From Polaromonas sp. YR568 (lineage in GTDB: Bacteria > Pseudomonadota > Gammaproteobacteria > Burkholderiales > Burkholderiaceae_C), in contig CAMARI010000004.1 of assembly GCA_945860515.1 (NCBI GenBank), forward strand, positions 1 to 44,103: a stretch of DNA of 44,103 nt, read 5' to 3'. A model generated the notes under the pieces. The model saw only the letters and a program-made list of their open reading frames with translations, did no database searches and was not told the origin of the DNA. The position numbers and the translations under genes were made by a program. Below are positions 31,673-40,429 of this stretch, piece after piece (the stretch's first letter is position 1; the number at the start of each line of letters is the position of its first letter).

Positions 31673-31726
31673 CTCCGAAGATAAATGGTACAGAAATTGC
31701 AATCTACACACCCATACGTTGAAAAA

Positions 31727-31756
31727 TTGACACCCATGACAGGCTCGAGGCATATT
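31727..31756 (+). promoter_or_regulatory. Possible sigma70 promoter of the LysM/lysozyme-like gene
   Basis: TTGACA at 31727-31732 and CATATT at 31751-31756 are 18 nt apart. They lie about 40 nt before the ATG at 31798. The -35 is perfect and the -10 is weak. Confidence 0.35.
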
Positions 31757-31758
31757 CA

Positions 31759-31774
31759 AGCAAGAAAAGTGCCA
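31759..31774 (-). promoter_or_regulatory. Sigma54 (RpoN) promoter of flgA
   Basis: The minus strand reads TGGCACT-TTTC-TTGCT, which matches TGGCACG-N4-TTGCW at every position but the seventh. It is the best sigma54 match in the window. The transcript start would be near 31748. Confidence 0.85.
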
Positions 31775-31797
31775 CCTTCTTTTAAATTGGACGAACA

Positions 31798-32889
31798 ATG
31801 ACGACATCCGAGAAGCTAAACACCACGCCCGTAGCCGCATCCTGGTTGCCAGTCAATCAGTCACGCACGCTTGCCAGCAAAGCCAAATCAGATTTCTCTG
31901 TGTCTCTGCAACAGCTCCTGGAAGAACCCAAAAACCAGGTCAAAGTCGCCAAGGGTGACACCCTCACCGCCATTGTTCGGACCCAAGCCCAGGGCCATGG
32001 CCTGAAGCTGAACAACAGCCAAGAACTGCGGCTGGTTCGGCAACTGGCCGAAGCCAATCAAATCAGTAATCCTGATCTGATCAGTACAGGGCAATCCCTC
32101 AATGTTGCATCTTTAACGCGCGAATTGTCAGCCGCCCGAGGCAACACCGCCGCGGCAGGACAAGGGGTGGCGGCACTGACCGCACCACTGGTTCCGGCAG
32201 CCCTGTCCTTGGCCAGTCGTGCTTCGCCGACTGGATCGGTCCAACCCACGGCCACAGTCGGGCCAGCAGCGCGTAGCAGTGCCAACCCCGTCCTTGAAGG
32301 AACCCTGACCCGCGCGGTTGCCAAAGGATTTATTCCGCCGGCTGAAAAACTGCCGGTTTACGACAAAATTTTGCAAATGGCCAAGTCCCATGGCTTTGCG
32401 CCGGATGACTTTGCGCGCATGACCCTGATGGAAAGCGATGGCATGAACCCGCGGGCCAGCAACCAGCGCTGTCACGGCATTATTCAGTTTTGTGATGGTC
32501 CGGCGCGCGGTGCGGCTTCTGCTGGTTATGCAGACAACGCGCGCGCCATTTTGGGCCTCAGTGTCTACGAGCAGCTCAACCTGGTCGAAAAGTATTTCTC
32601 CGATGTCGGCTTGAAAAACAAGGGCCCCGTCGGTCTGGAAGATCTCTACCTGTCGGTACTCAACCCAGCTTCGCGCGCTGCAGAGCAAGCCACAGCGCCC
32701 CTGAACATTCAGGGTAAACAAGCACGCGCGCTGCACACTGACAGCAACACCGACTCGCCCATCACGCGGCAGTCGATTCGCCAAGGTTTGATGCGCAATG
32801 CCGCAGATCGCTTGGCATCCTGGCTGCCAGCCTCACTCGGGTCATCGATCCAGACAACGCAACGTTCCGTCGGTAACACGACACCTTGA
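31798..32889 (+). CDS. LysM and lysozyme-like domain protein in flagellar locus
   Basis: The 363-residue product has a LysM-like N-terminal domain (about 46-110: VKVAKGDTLTAIVRTQ, then LVRQLAEANQISNPDLISTG). A Pro/Ala/Thr linker leads to a C-terminal region like a goose- or phage-type lysozyme or transglycosylase (MTLMESDGMNPRASN with a candidate catalytic Glu, then CHGIIQFCDGPARGA and SVYEQLNLVEKYFSDVG). It has no signal peptide, so export would need another route, possibly the flagellar export system as for FlgJ. It lies between flgA and flgB. FlgJ here lacks its hydrolase half, so this may be the wall-opening enzyme for the rod (inference). Confidence 0.75.
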   Translation: MTTSEKLNTTPVAASWLPVNQSRTLASKAKSDFSVSLQQLLEEPKNQVKVAKGDTLTAIVRTQAQGHGLKLNNSQELRLVRQLAEANQISNPDLISTGQSLNVASLTRELSAARGNTAAAGQGVAALTAPLVPAALSLASRASPTGSVQPTATVGPAARSSANPVLEGTLTRAVAKGFIPPAEKLPVYDKILQMAKSHGFAPDDFARMTLMESDGMNPRASNQRCHGIIQFCDGPARGAASAGYADNARAILGLSVYEQLNLVEKYFSDVGLKNKGPVGLEDLYLSVLNPASRAAEQATAPLNIQGKQARALHTDSNTDSPITRQSIRQGLMRNAADRLASWLPASLGSSIQTTQRSVGNTTP

Positions 32890-32908
32890 TGAAGCGGCCA
32901 AACGATCG

Positions 32909-32934
32909 CAAAGCGGCAAACCTTTGCCGCTTTG
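32909..32934 (+). terminator. Strong hairpin after the LysM/lysozyme-like gene
   Basis: A perfect 12-bp inverted repeat (CAAAGCGGCAAA, CC, TTTGCCGCTTTG) begins 20 nt after the stop. A T tract is missing on the 3' side, so it may act as a weak terminator or an RNA-stabilising stem before the flgB promoter. Confidence 0.5.
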
Positions 32935-33012
32935 ACAAGGCAACTCGCCAAAACCTCGGCCGCCAATGCTGGTCAAGTGGTGCGCGGCACTTTGAAAAGC
33001 GGCAATTGTTGA

Positions 33013-33028
33013 TGGCACAAAAAATGCT
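33013..33028 (+). promoter_or_regulatory. Sigma54 (RpoN) promoter of flgB operon
   Basis: TGGCACA-AAAA-ATGCT matches TGGCACG-N4-TTGCW, with the GG and GC elements correctly spaced. The transcript start would be near 33039, about 68 nt before the flgB ATG. Confidence 0.8.
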
Positions 33029-33106
33029 GAGTGTAGAAATATCGCTTCAACAATTTAAGAGTGTCGGCATTTTGGCAAATAACTTGAGCGTAATGGAGTC
33101 ATTGAC

Positions 33107-33490
33107 ATGAACATGATCGATCGCGCATTTAGCGCACACGAAAAAGCTTTGGGCGTTCGCAGCCTGCGAATGGAGCTCATGTCACGCAATATCGCCAACG
33201 CAGACACGCCGAACTTCAAAGCCCGCGACATTGACTTCAAGCAAGCGCTGAAGGACACACTGAGCAGCAGTCTCCAAGGCACCCATGGCGGACACATTCA
33301 AAGCGGAGACGACTCCACCCGAAACGCCACGAAGTACCGCGTCCCCTTCAACGTGGCCATCGACGGCAACACGGTTGAGCTTCCGGTCGAGCAGGCCAAG
33401 TTTGGTCAATATGCCGCCGAATACCAAACCACCTTGAGCATTTTGGAAAACCGCATCAGTGGTATTCGCAAAGCACTGCGGGGAGACTAA
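33107..33490 (+). CDS. flgB: Proximal rod protein FlgB
   Basis: FlgB is a proximal rod subunit exported by the flagellar system. The 127 residues show the N-terminal rod motif (MELMSRNIANADTPNFKARD, then IDFKQAL) and a C-terminal helix for coiled-coil packing (KFGQYAAEYQTTLSILENRI). The length is typical. It is first in the flgB-K operon, 2 nt before flgC. Confidence 0.95.
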   Translation: MNMIDRAFSAHEKALGVRSLRMELMSRNIANADTPNFKARDIDFKQALKDTLSSSLQGTHGGHIQSGDDSTRNATKYRVPFNVAIDGNTVELPVEQAKFGQYAAEYQTTLSILENRISGIRKALRGD

Positions 33491-33492
33491 AC

Positions 33493-33918
33493 ATGTCACT
33501 CGACAACATATTCGCAATCGCAGGTTCAGCGCTCAATGCGCAGTCCGCCAGGATGAATGCAACCGCTTCCAATTTGGCCAACGCATCAACGGTCGCTAGT
33601 ACCGAAAAAGAAGCATTCAGGGCCAAGCGGGTGAGTTTTAAAACCATCATCGATCAGCAAGTGGGCAAAGCCGACCAAGGCAACCAGGGCGGCGTTCGCA
33701 TCAGCGGCATCACAGACGACCCCAAAGGCATCGGCCGCGTGTCGGCCCCAGGAAACCCATTGGCCGACAAAGATGGCTACATCTACTTGTCCAACGTGAA
33801 TGAGATGACCGAGATGGTTGAAATGATGGCCGCTTCGCGCTCTTATCAAAACAATGTTGAAGTCGTCAACACCGCCCGTCAATTGACGCTTCGCACACTT
33901 GACATTATCAAAAGCTGA
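33493..33918 (+). CDS. flgC: Proximal rod protein FlgC
   Basis: FlgC is a 141-residue proximal rod subunit. The N-terminal motif ARMNATASNLANASTVASTE has VASTE where many FlgC proteins have a TP-type segment. The conserved FlgC C-terminus (NVNEMTEMVEMMAASRSYQN, then NVEVVNTARQLTLRTLDIIK) is intact. The ATG follows 2 nt after the flgB stop. Confidence 0.95.
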   Translation: MSLDNIFAIAGSALNAQSARMNATASNLANASTVASTEKEAFRAKRVSFKTIIDQQVGKADQGNQGGVRISGITDDPKGIGRVSAPGNPLADKDGYIYLSNVNEMTEMVEMMAASRSYQNNVEVVNTARQLTLRTLDIIKS

Positions 33919-33940
33919 GCAAGAAAGCTGAAGACATCTT

Positions 33941-34666
33941 ATGGCCAACATCAATCTTTTATCGTCCAACAAACAAACGGACAGCGCCTGGGCTTCCGCC
34001 TTGCCGTCCAGCATCAAAACGACCGCCGGTGCAGCCAAAGAGGCGGAGCTCGCAGGCAGCGCCAAATCGAACATGGGACAAAAAGACTTTTTGACCTTGT
34101 TCACCACCCAGCTGAAAAACCAGGATCCGCTCGACCCGGTCAAAAACGAGGCTTTCGTGGCCCAGCTGGCCCAATTCTCCCAGTTAGAGGCAACTACCAA
34201 TATGTCGACCACGCTGAACGATTTTGTCGCCAGCATGGGCAGCAATCAAATCACAGCTGGTGCCAACTTGCTGGGTAAAAAAGTGTCGGTGGCCGATGCG
34301 CCGGCTCAACTCATCGGGGGCCAACCCATCCAAGGTATTGTCAGCCTGCCCAACGGTGCCCAAGGCATTCAGGTTCAAGTGTTTGATGAAAAAGGCATTC
34401 TGGTCAACACCCAAATTCTTGGAGCCCAGGTCGCCGGCGACATGCCCTGGGCCTGGAACGGCGCCAACGACGCCGGCAACGTCTTGCCCGATGGCAACTA
34501 CCGCTTTGCTGCCAAAGCGGTGGTTGAGGGTAAAACCACCACCCCATCCGTCAGCACCATGGCCACAGTCACCGGCATCAGCCAACAAGCCGACAAGTCC
34601 ATCGTGCTGCAAGTTCAAGGCGGCAAGTCGATCAAGTTATCTGATGTCAAACGAATTGACGGCTAA
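33941..34666 (+). CDS. flgD: Hook cap / scaffold protein FlgD
   Basis: FlgD caps the growing hook. The 241-residue product has the N-terminal signature MGQKDFLTLFTTQLKNQDPL followed by DPVKNEAFVAQLAQFSQLEA. A central domain with FlgD Ig-like and Tudor-like segments follows (GIQVQVFDEKGILVNTQILG, then WAWNGANDAGNVLPDGNYRF). It lies between flgC and flgE, as usual. Confidence 0.95.
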   Translation: MANINLLSSNKQTDSAWASALPSSIKTTAGAAKEAELAGSAKSNMGQKDFLTLFTTQLKNQDPLDPVKNEAFVAQLAQFSQLEATTNMSTTLNDFVASMGSNQITAGANLLGKKVSVADAPAQLIGGQPIQGIVSLPNGAQGIQVQVFDEKGILVNTQILGAQVAGDMPWAWNGANDAGNVLPDGNYRFAAKAVVEGKTTTPSVSTMATVTGISQQADKSIVLQVQGGKSIKLSDVKRIDG

Positions 34667-34717
34667 ATCCAACGCAACCCTCTAAAACAAAAGCAACCTC
34701 AACCGGAGTCTTCAACC

Positions 34718-37700
34718 ATGTCCTTTTATACCTCGCTTACCGGCCTGAACGCTGCCACCGCCATGCTGGGCGTGACCGCCAACAATATCTCCAACGTCGG
34801 TACCACCGGTTTCAAGCGTTCGCGCGCTGACTTTGGCGACATTTTCGCCACCTCGCCCCTGCAAAAAGCCTCCAGTACTGTTGGTCAGGGTGTGTCCCTC
34901 AAGCAGGTGAGCCAGGAATTCAGCCAGGGTAATATTTCTTTTTCGTCCAACGCCCTGGACTTGGCCATTACCGGCGACGGTTTCTTCCCGCTGCGTTCGG
35001 CCGACGGTTTGACCGACACCTACACCCGCAACGGCTCTTTTGTGCTGAATGAGCAGTTCAATGTGGTCAACTCGGCCGGGCAGCGTTTGATGGCCGCAAC
35101 GGTGGACTCCACCGGTAGCGCCAACGTGAACGACCGGGTGGTTTTGACCATTCCACAAAAAACCTCGGGGGAAGCCAAGCAGACCTCCAAAGTCTCGTTG
35201 GGCCTGAACTTTCCGGCCGACGCCAGCGTGATCACCGAGACCTTTAGCCGGACCAACCCGGCCACCTTCAACAAGTCCACCGCCTTCACCGTTTACGACA
35301 ACGGGGGCAACGGCTACCTGGCCACCATTTATTACGTCAAAACCCAAAACGCCAACCAAAGCAGCCCGTTCAACAAGTGGCAAACCCATGTGTTCGTGGG
35401 CGAAGACCGGGTGTCAGCAGCCCTGGCCCAGTCCACTGACGTCAACGGTGATTTGCAATATGTCAACCAGTACGGCCAGATCAAATCCTACAAGGATGTC
35501 AAAGACGAGCTCACCACAGCAAAAACTCAGTTGATTGCACTGGATGAATTGACCGACAAACGGACCTCGGTTCCAGCCAGCATCAGCGGACTGGGCTCCA
35601 CGGTTGACCTGTCAGGCGGCACCAATACGTTTGCCGGCTTGAAAAGCCTACCCACGCCAATTGACCTGAGCAATCTTTTTACCGTCAATATTGACGGCTC
35701 CACCGCGCCAGTGACAGTCGATCTGAGCTATTTGAAGGACTCGACGTCGGTTCTCACCGGTGCCGCCCTGGCCAATGAAGCGACCAAGTACCTGAACCGC
35801 AAGTTCGGCGACGAAACCACTTTCAACTTCACGTCGGTCGCAGCCGGCACTAACCCAGACAAAGTGTTCACCATGACCAACTCGCGCGTCCAAAACGGCG
35901 CGCCGATCAAGGCTGAAATCACGCTGTCTGGTTTTGCCGATGAAAGCAACGTCAGCGTCGAGGAATTGACCGGTATCATCCAGACTCAGGTGAACAACTC
36001 GGTGCTAGCCGGTCATGCCCGGCAATCGGTCGTGCTTTCAGGCCTTGCCACTGGCGCAGTGACCTTTATGAGCCGGCAGATTGCATCGTCTGCTTCCGGC
36101 GACACGCCAGCTACCACCGCAGGCCGCATCGTGGCCGACAAAACTGCCATCATTGCCGCCAATGCAGGCCTGGAGAATGTTGAGCTGGGGGCTGACGGCA
36201 CGTCGGTGGTGCTGACCTACCACCAGTTCCCAAAACAATCAGTTCTCCTGTCTAACACAAGCACCAGCGTCAGCACCTTCATGGGTGTGGCCGTCACCGG
36301 TTCTGCCGCAGGCAACACAGCAACTCAGACCGCTTCCCTGATCGTTGCCAATAAAAAAGCAATCCTCGCAGGCACAGCGGCCGCTGCTCAAGGTATCACC
36401 GATATTCAAATTGATCCTGCCAACAGTGCCCAGTTGATTCTGGTCTATAACCAGGCGGCAGCAACCCGAGCAGCCTACACGCCTCCGATTACCGGGGGTA
36501 ATATTGCCGCACAAAGTGTGGTGCTCAACCAAATCAGCGCCGGGCTGACGACCAGCGCCGGTGTTACACCCACCGCAGTGGCTGGCGTTACCAGCGCCGG
36601 CATCGTCATGGGCGCCAGCAGCACATTGAGCGCCGGCCTGGCCGCCTCGCCCATCACGGTGAGCTACGACTACGGCAGCCAAAGCTTCAAGTTCACCGAC
36701 AGCACCAATGCCGGTGCCAACACCATGACGCTGGCCTCCGGCACCTCGCCCAACACCATTTTGGGCTTGAACCCGATTGCCGTCACGCTGGGATCCGACG
36801 GACTGTCTGGCGTCAAAATGTTGGCTAACAATAAAAATCCGCTGCGCTCCATCACCGACCAGCGTTACGGTATTCAGGTCAAATACGATGCCGTCAGCAA
36901 ATCCTTCGCGGTCAGCTCAGGCACCACCGGCGACGGTTCAGCCATCGCGATCAGCGCGGTCTCGGCCTCGGGAACATCTCTGCTCGGCTTGAGCACGGCC
37001 AAAGTGGATATCTCCTACTTGGCAAACCGAGGGATCGCATCGAGCCCGGCAATAGCCGTTGGCAAGCCGCCCACTGTCAACGTGGGCAATAACTTTGCCG
37101 TCGACGCCACCAACAACGCGTTTGTGGTCACCGTTGACGGCATCAAAGGCAGCGTGGTGATTCCACCAAGTCCGACTTACTCACTCGAGTCTTTTATGCG
37201 TGAACTGCAAAAAGGCATCAACGCCCTGGCCAGCCCGGACGGTGATTCACCCACCACCGTCAATGGGGTCAAAGTCAGTTATGACTATACCGAAAACCAC
37301 TTCAAGTTCACCACTGGCACCAAAGGTGCAGACTCCTTCATCAAAATTTCTGGCAGCAGCAATTGGGGCCTGGACCAGGTCGAGGCGGGTCGGGGGACGA
37401 CCTCCAGCTGGATCAAGCCGAGCCACCACAAAGACCTGGTTGGCGGTGCCCTGCAACCCAAGTACATCGACAAAGACGGCAAGGAAACCACCAACGGCGA
37501 CGGCTTCACCAGCCTGCCAGCATGGTCGCCGATTTACCTGGACAAAGGCGAGCTGACCTTCAACACGGCGGGTAAATTATTTTCCCCACTCAAGGGAACC
37601 CAGCTTGAAACCGTATATCTGGCAGGTGGTAAGGGTGCTTTGACGATTAACGTCGACTACGCCGCTTCGACCCAGTTCACATCGCCATTTGCGGTGTTGT

Positions 37701-38083
37701 CTCAGTCGCAAGACGGCGCGCCCGAAGGCTCGCTGGTGGGTGTGACGATTGGCAACGACGGCCTGGTGAGTGCATCGTTTTCCAACGGCAACCAAAAGTC
37801 GCTGGCCAAAATTTTGCTGACCAACTTTTCCAGCCCGGCTGGTTTGCGCCAAATGGGTGACTCCAGCTTTCTGGCATCGGCCGCTTCGGGCAAACCGCAA
37901 CTGGGCACCGCCGGTAGCGCAGGTTTCGGCACCTTGCGGGCCGGTGCAACAGAACGTGCCAACGTCGACTTGACACAAGAGCTGGTTGACCTGATCACCG
38001 CGCAGCGGAATTTTCAGGCCAATGCCAAAGCGATTGAGACCAGCTCCACCATGACCTCGGCCATCATCAACCTGCGTTCATAG
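34718..38083 (+). CDS. flgE: Flagellar hook protein FlgE (oversized)
   Basis: FlgE forms the hook. The conserved N-terminus (MSFYTSLTGLNAATAMLGVT, then ANNISNVGTTGFKRSRADFG) and C-terminus (ELVDLITAQRNFQANAKAIE, then TSSTMTSAIINLRS) are intact. The protein is 1121 residues, against about 400-450 in E. coli or Pseudomonas. The extra mass is in the outer domains. It includes repeated units at 36023-36511 and segments like flagellin hook-IN motifs (ITVSYDYGSQSFKFTDSTNA). It lies between flgD and flgF and seems a normal, uninterrupted gene. The surface-exposed domains would be unusually large. Confidence 0.95.
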   Translation: MSFYTSLTGLNAATAMLGVTANNISNVGTTGFKRSRADFGDIFATSPLQKASSTVGQGVSLKQVSQEFSQGNISFSSNALDLAITGDGFFPLRSADGLTDTYTRNGSFVLNEQFNVVNSAGQRLMAATVDSTGSANVNDRVVLTIPQKTSGEAKQTSKVSLGLNFPADASVITETFSRTNPATFNKSTAFTVYDNGGNGYLATIYYVKTQNANQSSPFNKWQTHVFVGEDRVSAALAQSTDVNGDLQYVNQYGQIKSYKDVKDELTTAKTQLIALDELTDKRTSVPASISGLGSTVDLSGGTNTFAGLKSLPTPIDLSNLFTVNIDGSTAPVTVDLSYLKDSTSVLTGAALANEATKYLNRKFGDETTFNFTSVAAGTNPDKVFTMTNSRVQNGAPIKAEITLSGFADESNVSVEELTGIIQTQVNNSVLAGHARQSVVLSGLATGAVTFMSRQIASSASGDTPATTAGRIVADKTAIIAANAGLENVELGADGTSVVLTYHQFPKQSVLLSNTSTSVSTFMGVAVTGSAAGNTATQTASLIVANKKAILAGTAAAAQGITDIQIDPANSAQLILVYNQAAATRAAYTPPITGGNIAAQSVVLNQISAGLTTSAGVTPTAVAGVTSAGIVMGASSTLSAGLAASPITVSYDYGSQSFKFTDSTNAGANTMTLASGTSPNTILGLNPIAVTLGSDGLSGVKMLANNKNPLRSITDQRYGIQVKYDAVSKSFAVSSGTTGDGSAIAISAVSASGTSLLGLSTAKVDISYLANRGIASSPAIAVGKPPTVNVGNNFAVDATNNAFVVTVDGIKGSVVIPPSPTYSLESFMRELQKGINALASPDGDSPTTVNGVKVSYDYTENHFKFTTGTKGADSFIKISGSSNWGLDQVEAGRGTTSSWIKPSHHKDLVGGALQPKYIDKDGKETTNGDGFTSLPAWSPIYLDKGELTFNTAGKLFSPLKGTQLETVYLAGGKGALTINVDYAASTQFTSPFAVLSQSQDGAPEGSLVGVTIGNDGLVSASFSNGNQKSLAKILLTNFSSPAGLRQMGDSSFLASAASGKPQLGTAGSAGFGTLRAGATERANVDLTQELVDLITAQRNFQANAKAIETSSTMTSAIINLRS
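36023..36511 (+). repeat. Imperfect protein repeats inside flgE
   Basis: Units starting QSVVLSGLATGAVTFM (residue 436) and QSVLLSNTSTSVSTFM (residue 507) share the order of QSV-LL, STFM, SA-GxT, IVA-KKAI and LVYNQ/LTYHQ elements. A third, shorter start (QSVVLNQISAG) follows at residue 599. This suggests internal domain duplication in the hook protein. Confidence 0.6.
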
Positions 38084-38094
38084 AAAGCTGAACC

Positions 38095-38859
38095 ATGGAC
38101 CGCTTAGCCTTTAATGCTGTCGCTGCCATCAATGAGCAGCGCGTCGCATCGCAAATGTCGATCAACGAGCTCGCGAACATCACGACCGTTGGCTTCAAGA
38201 GCAGCTTTGAAGCGGCCCAGCGTGCCACCAGTTTCAATGGCGCAGGCATGTCGACCCGGTCACAGCCGCAGGCCGTTAGCGAGGACTTTATCAATATGAA
38301 GCCCGGCGCGATGATGTCGACCGGCAACAAGCTTGACATTGCCCTTAGTGACAGCACCGTGTTGGGCGTCAGTGCGCCCAACGGCGAGCTTGCCTTTACC
38401 CGGCGCGGCGATTTGAGGTTGAGATCCAACGGCACCCTCGAAAATGGCAGTGGCCACGCGGTACGCGGTCAAGGCGGCGCAGTGATCACCGCACCACCTG
38501 GGGTCATCCTGACCATCCAATCGGATGGTTCGGTGTATGGCACCGACCCAGTGGCGACCGCCAACGTACCGCCGGTGCTGTTGGGCAATTTGCTGCTGCG
38601 AGATGCCAGCCAAACAAAACTACAGCGCCGTACCGATGGCTTGTATCAAGTCGTTGGCGCCCCCGCTGGTCAAGACATCACGCCAGGCCCCACTTTGCCG
38701 GGTCTGACCGCTGGCGCATTGGAGGGCAGCAACGTCAACGCGATGGCCGTCATGGTCAAGCTGATCGAGCAGAGTCGCTCCTTCGAGCAACAGATCAACA
38801 TGATTAAAGAAGCCAAGACAAATGACGAATCTGGAGAAACCATGATGAAGTCAAGTTGA
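38095..38859 (+). CDS. flgF: Proximal rod protein FlgF
   Basis: FlgF is a rod protein of the FlgE/F/G family. The 254 residues have the N-terminal rod motif in divergent form (RVASQMSINELANITTVGFK), the middle (GNKLDIALSDSTVLGVSAPN, then GELAFTRRGDLRLRSNGTLE) and the C-terminus (EGSNVNAMAVMVKLIEQSRS, then FEQQINMIKEAK). It is followed by an 88-nt gap before flgG. Confidence 0.94.
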   Translation: MDRLAFNAVAAINEQRVASQMSINELANITTVGFKSSFEAAQRATSFNGAGMSTRSQPQAVSEDFINMKPGAMMSTGNKLDIALSDSTVLGVSAPNGELAFTRRGDLRLRSNGTLENGSGHAVRGQGGAVITAPPGVILTIQSDGSVYGTDPVATANVPPVLLGNLLLRDASQTKLQRRTDGLYQVVGAPAGQDITPGPTLPGLTAGALEGSNVNAMAVMVKLIEQSRSFEQQINMIKEAKTNDESGETMMKSS

Positions 38860-38947
38860 TCGCACGCGCCTACCTGCCCTGAATTGAAACGAACAACCTG
38901 GCGGACAGTTTTTTACCTCTGTCCCCAACTGATTAAAGGAGCTAGAT

Positions 38948-39730
38948 ATGGATGCCTCAATGTGGGTCGCGAAAACCGGCCTGGACGCGCAGCAGACACG
39001 TATGAACGTGATTTCAAACAACTTGTCCAACGTCAACACGACTGGTTTTAAGCGCGACCGCGCCGTGTTCGAAGATCTTTTGTACCAAAACATACGCCAG
39101 GCGGGCGGCCAGACGGGCACCAACACACAGGCCCCAACCGGCCTGATGCTGGGCACCGGTGTACGGGTCGTCGCCACAGAAAAGCTCCAAATTCAGGGCA
39201 ATATGGTGAACAGCCAAAATCCGCTGGACCTGGCCATTTCAGGTGACGGTCACTTTCAAATCTTGCAGTCCAACGGCACGCTGGCTTACACCCGGGACGG
39301 TAACTTCAAGGTCTCGGCCACCGGTCAACTGGTCACGTCTGGGGGCGCGCTGCTGCAGCCCGCCATCACGATTCCACCCACGGCTTCCACCGTCACCTTC
39401 GGTCGCGACGGCACCGTCTCGGTAGAGTTGTCGACCGGCGGCCAGCAAATCCTGGGTCAACTCCAGTTGGCCCGTTTTGTGAACCCGGCAGGCTTGCAAT
39501 CCATGGGGCAAAACCTGATGAAAGCAACGCCAGCCAGCGGCGCCGCCCAGGTGTTGCAACCCGGCGTTGGCGGTGCCGGCAGCTTGATGCAAGGCACCCT
39601 GGAGGCGTCCAACGTCAACGTGGTCGAAGAGATGGTCAACATGATCGAAACCCAGCGCGCTTATGAGATTAACTCCAAAGCCATCTCTGCGGTCGACGGC
39701 ATGCTGAAGTACTTGAACCAAAACCTGTAA
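38948..39730 (+). CDS. flgG: Distal rod protein FlgG
   Basis: FlgG builds the distal rod. The 260-residue product, normal in length, has the family N-terminus (TRMNVISNNLSNVNTTGFKR), the FlgG-type segment NQNPLDLAISGDGHFQI-like (NSQNPLDLAISGDGHFQILQ) and a C-terminus ending in MVNMIETQRAYEINSKAISA. A good ribosome site (AAAGGAG) precedes the ATG. Confidence 0.96.
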   Translation: MDASMWVAKTGLDAQQTRMNVISNNLSNVNTTGFKRDRAVFEDLLYQNIRQAGGQTGTNTQAPTGLMLGTGVRVVATEKLQIQGNMVNSQNPLDLAISGDGHFQILQSNGTLAYTRDGNFKVSATGQLVTSGGALLQPAITIPPTASTVTFGRDGTVSVELSTGGQQILGQLQLARFVNPAGLQSMGQNLMKATPASGAAQVLQPGVGGAGSLMQGTLEASNVNVVEEMVNMIETQRAYEINSKAISAVDGMLKYLNQNL

Positions 39731-39742
39731 GGAGTCATTGAG

Positions 39743-40408
39743 ATGAAACGACTCCTGATCCCCGTCTTCGCAGCCGCCTGCAGCGCCTGTTCTGTGCTGC
39801 CGCCCGCACCGCTTGCCCATTCCAGCGGGTTTACCCCAGTGTTTCCAGTTGAACAGAAGCTACCCCCGGTCGCCACCGGCGCGATTTACAACGGCCAGCA
39901 AAGCGAGCGCTTTTTTGGCCGTGGTCGCAGTTTCCAGATCGGTGATGTGATCACTGTCTTGCTCAACGAATCAACCCAAGCCGCACGTACGCAAAATGGA
40001 ACTGTCAGCCGGACATCCAGCAACGACATTCCGACCTCGGCACCGACCTTCCTTACCGGACTCATCAAAGGTGGAACCGCCTCGGTGGGTAGCAACATTA
40101 AAAATGAAGGTGCCGGCAAGGCTGACCAAACCGCCAGCTTGACCGGCTCTATTGCCGTGTCAGTCATCGAAGTGATGAGCAACGGCAACTTGGTGCTGCG
40201 CGGCGAAAAACAAGTGGCCCTGAGCGAAGGCGCGGAGATCATCCAGGTGGGCGGTATCGTGCGCGCCGACGACATTGCGCCCAACAACACCGTTCAGTCT
40301 CGGCGTCTGGCCAATGCCCAAATCACCTACCGCGGCACCGGCGACCTGGCCGCTGCCACCCGCCCCGGCTGGGCCACCAGCTTTTTGCTCAAAGCCTGGC
40401 CGTTTTAA
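39743..40408 (+). CDS. flgH: L-ring lipoprotein FlgH
   Basis: FlgH forms the outer-membrane L ring. The 221-residue product has a lipoprotein signal (MKRLLIPVFAAACSAC, lipidated Cys probably at 16) and the FlgH core (FQIGDVITVLLNESTQAART, then SIAVSVIEVMSNGNLVLRGE and ADDIAPNNTVQSRRLANAQI). It lies between flgG and flgI. Confidence 0.95.
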   Translation: MKRLLIPVFAAACSACSVLPPAPLAHSSGFTPVFPVEQKLPPVATGAIYNGQQSERFFGRGRSFQIGDVITVLLNESTQAARTQNGTVSRTSSNDIPTSAPTFLTGLIKGGTASVGSNIKNEGAGKADQTASLTGSIAVSVIEVMSNGNLVLRGEKQVALSEGAEIIQVGGIVRADDIAPNNTVQSRRLANAQITYRGTGDLAAATRPGWATSFLLKAWPF

Positions 40409-40429
40409 TGCCACATCAACCTGCCTGCT

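Noticed and set aside
31751-31840. N-terminal extension of FlgA from the ATG at 31838-31840 or 31751-31753
   Set aside because: Both ATGs lie upstream of the transcript start expected from the strong sigma54 site, and they would put a long non-signal stretch before the signal peptide.
32128-32784. Long minus-strand ORF opposite the LysM/lysozyme-like gene
   Set aside because: It is a shadow frame produced by codon composition; its product resembles no protein and lacks a start context.
36239-36682. Long minus-strand ORF opposite flgE
   Set aside because: It is Gly/His/Cys-rich with no family pattern and is a shadow of the Ala/Thr-rich flgE codons.
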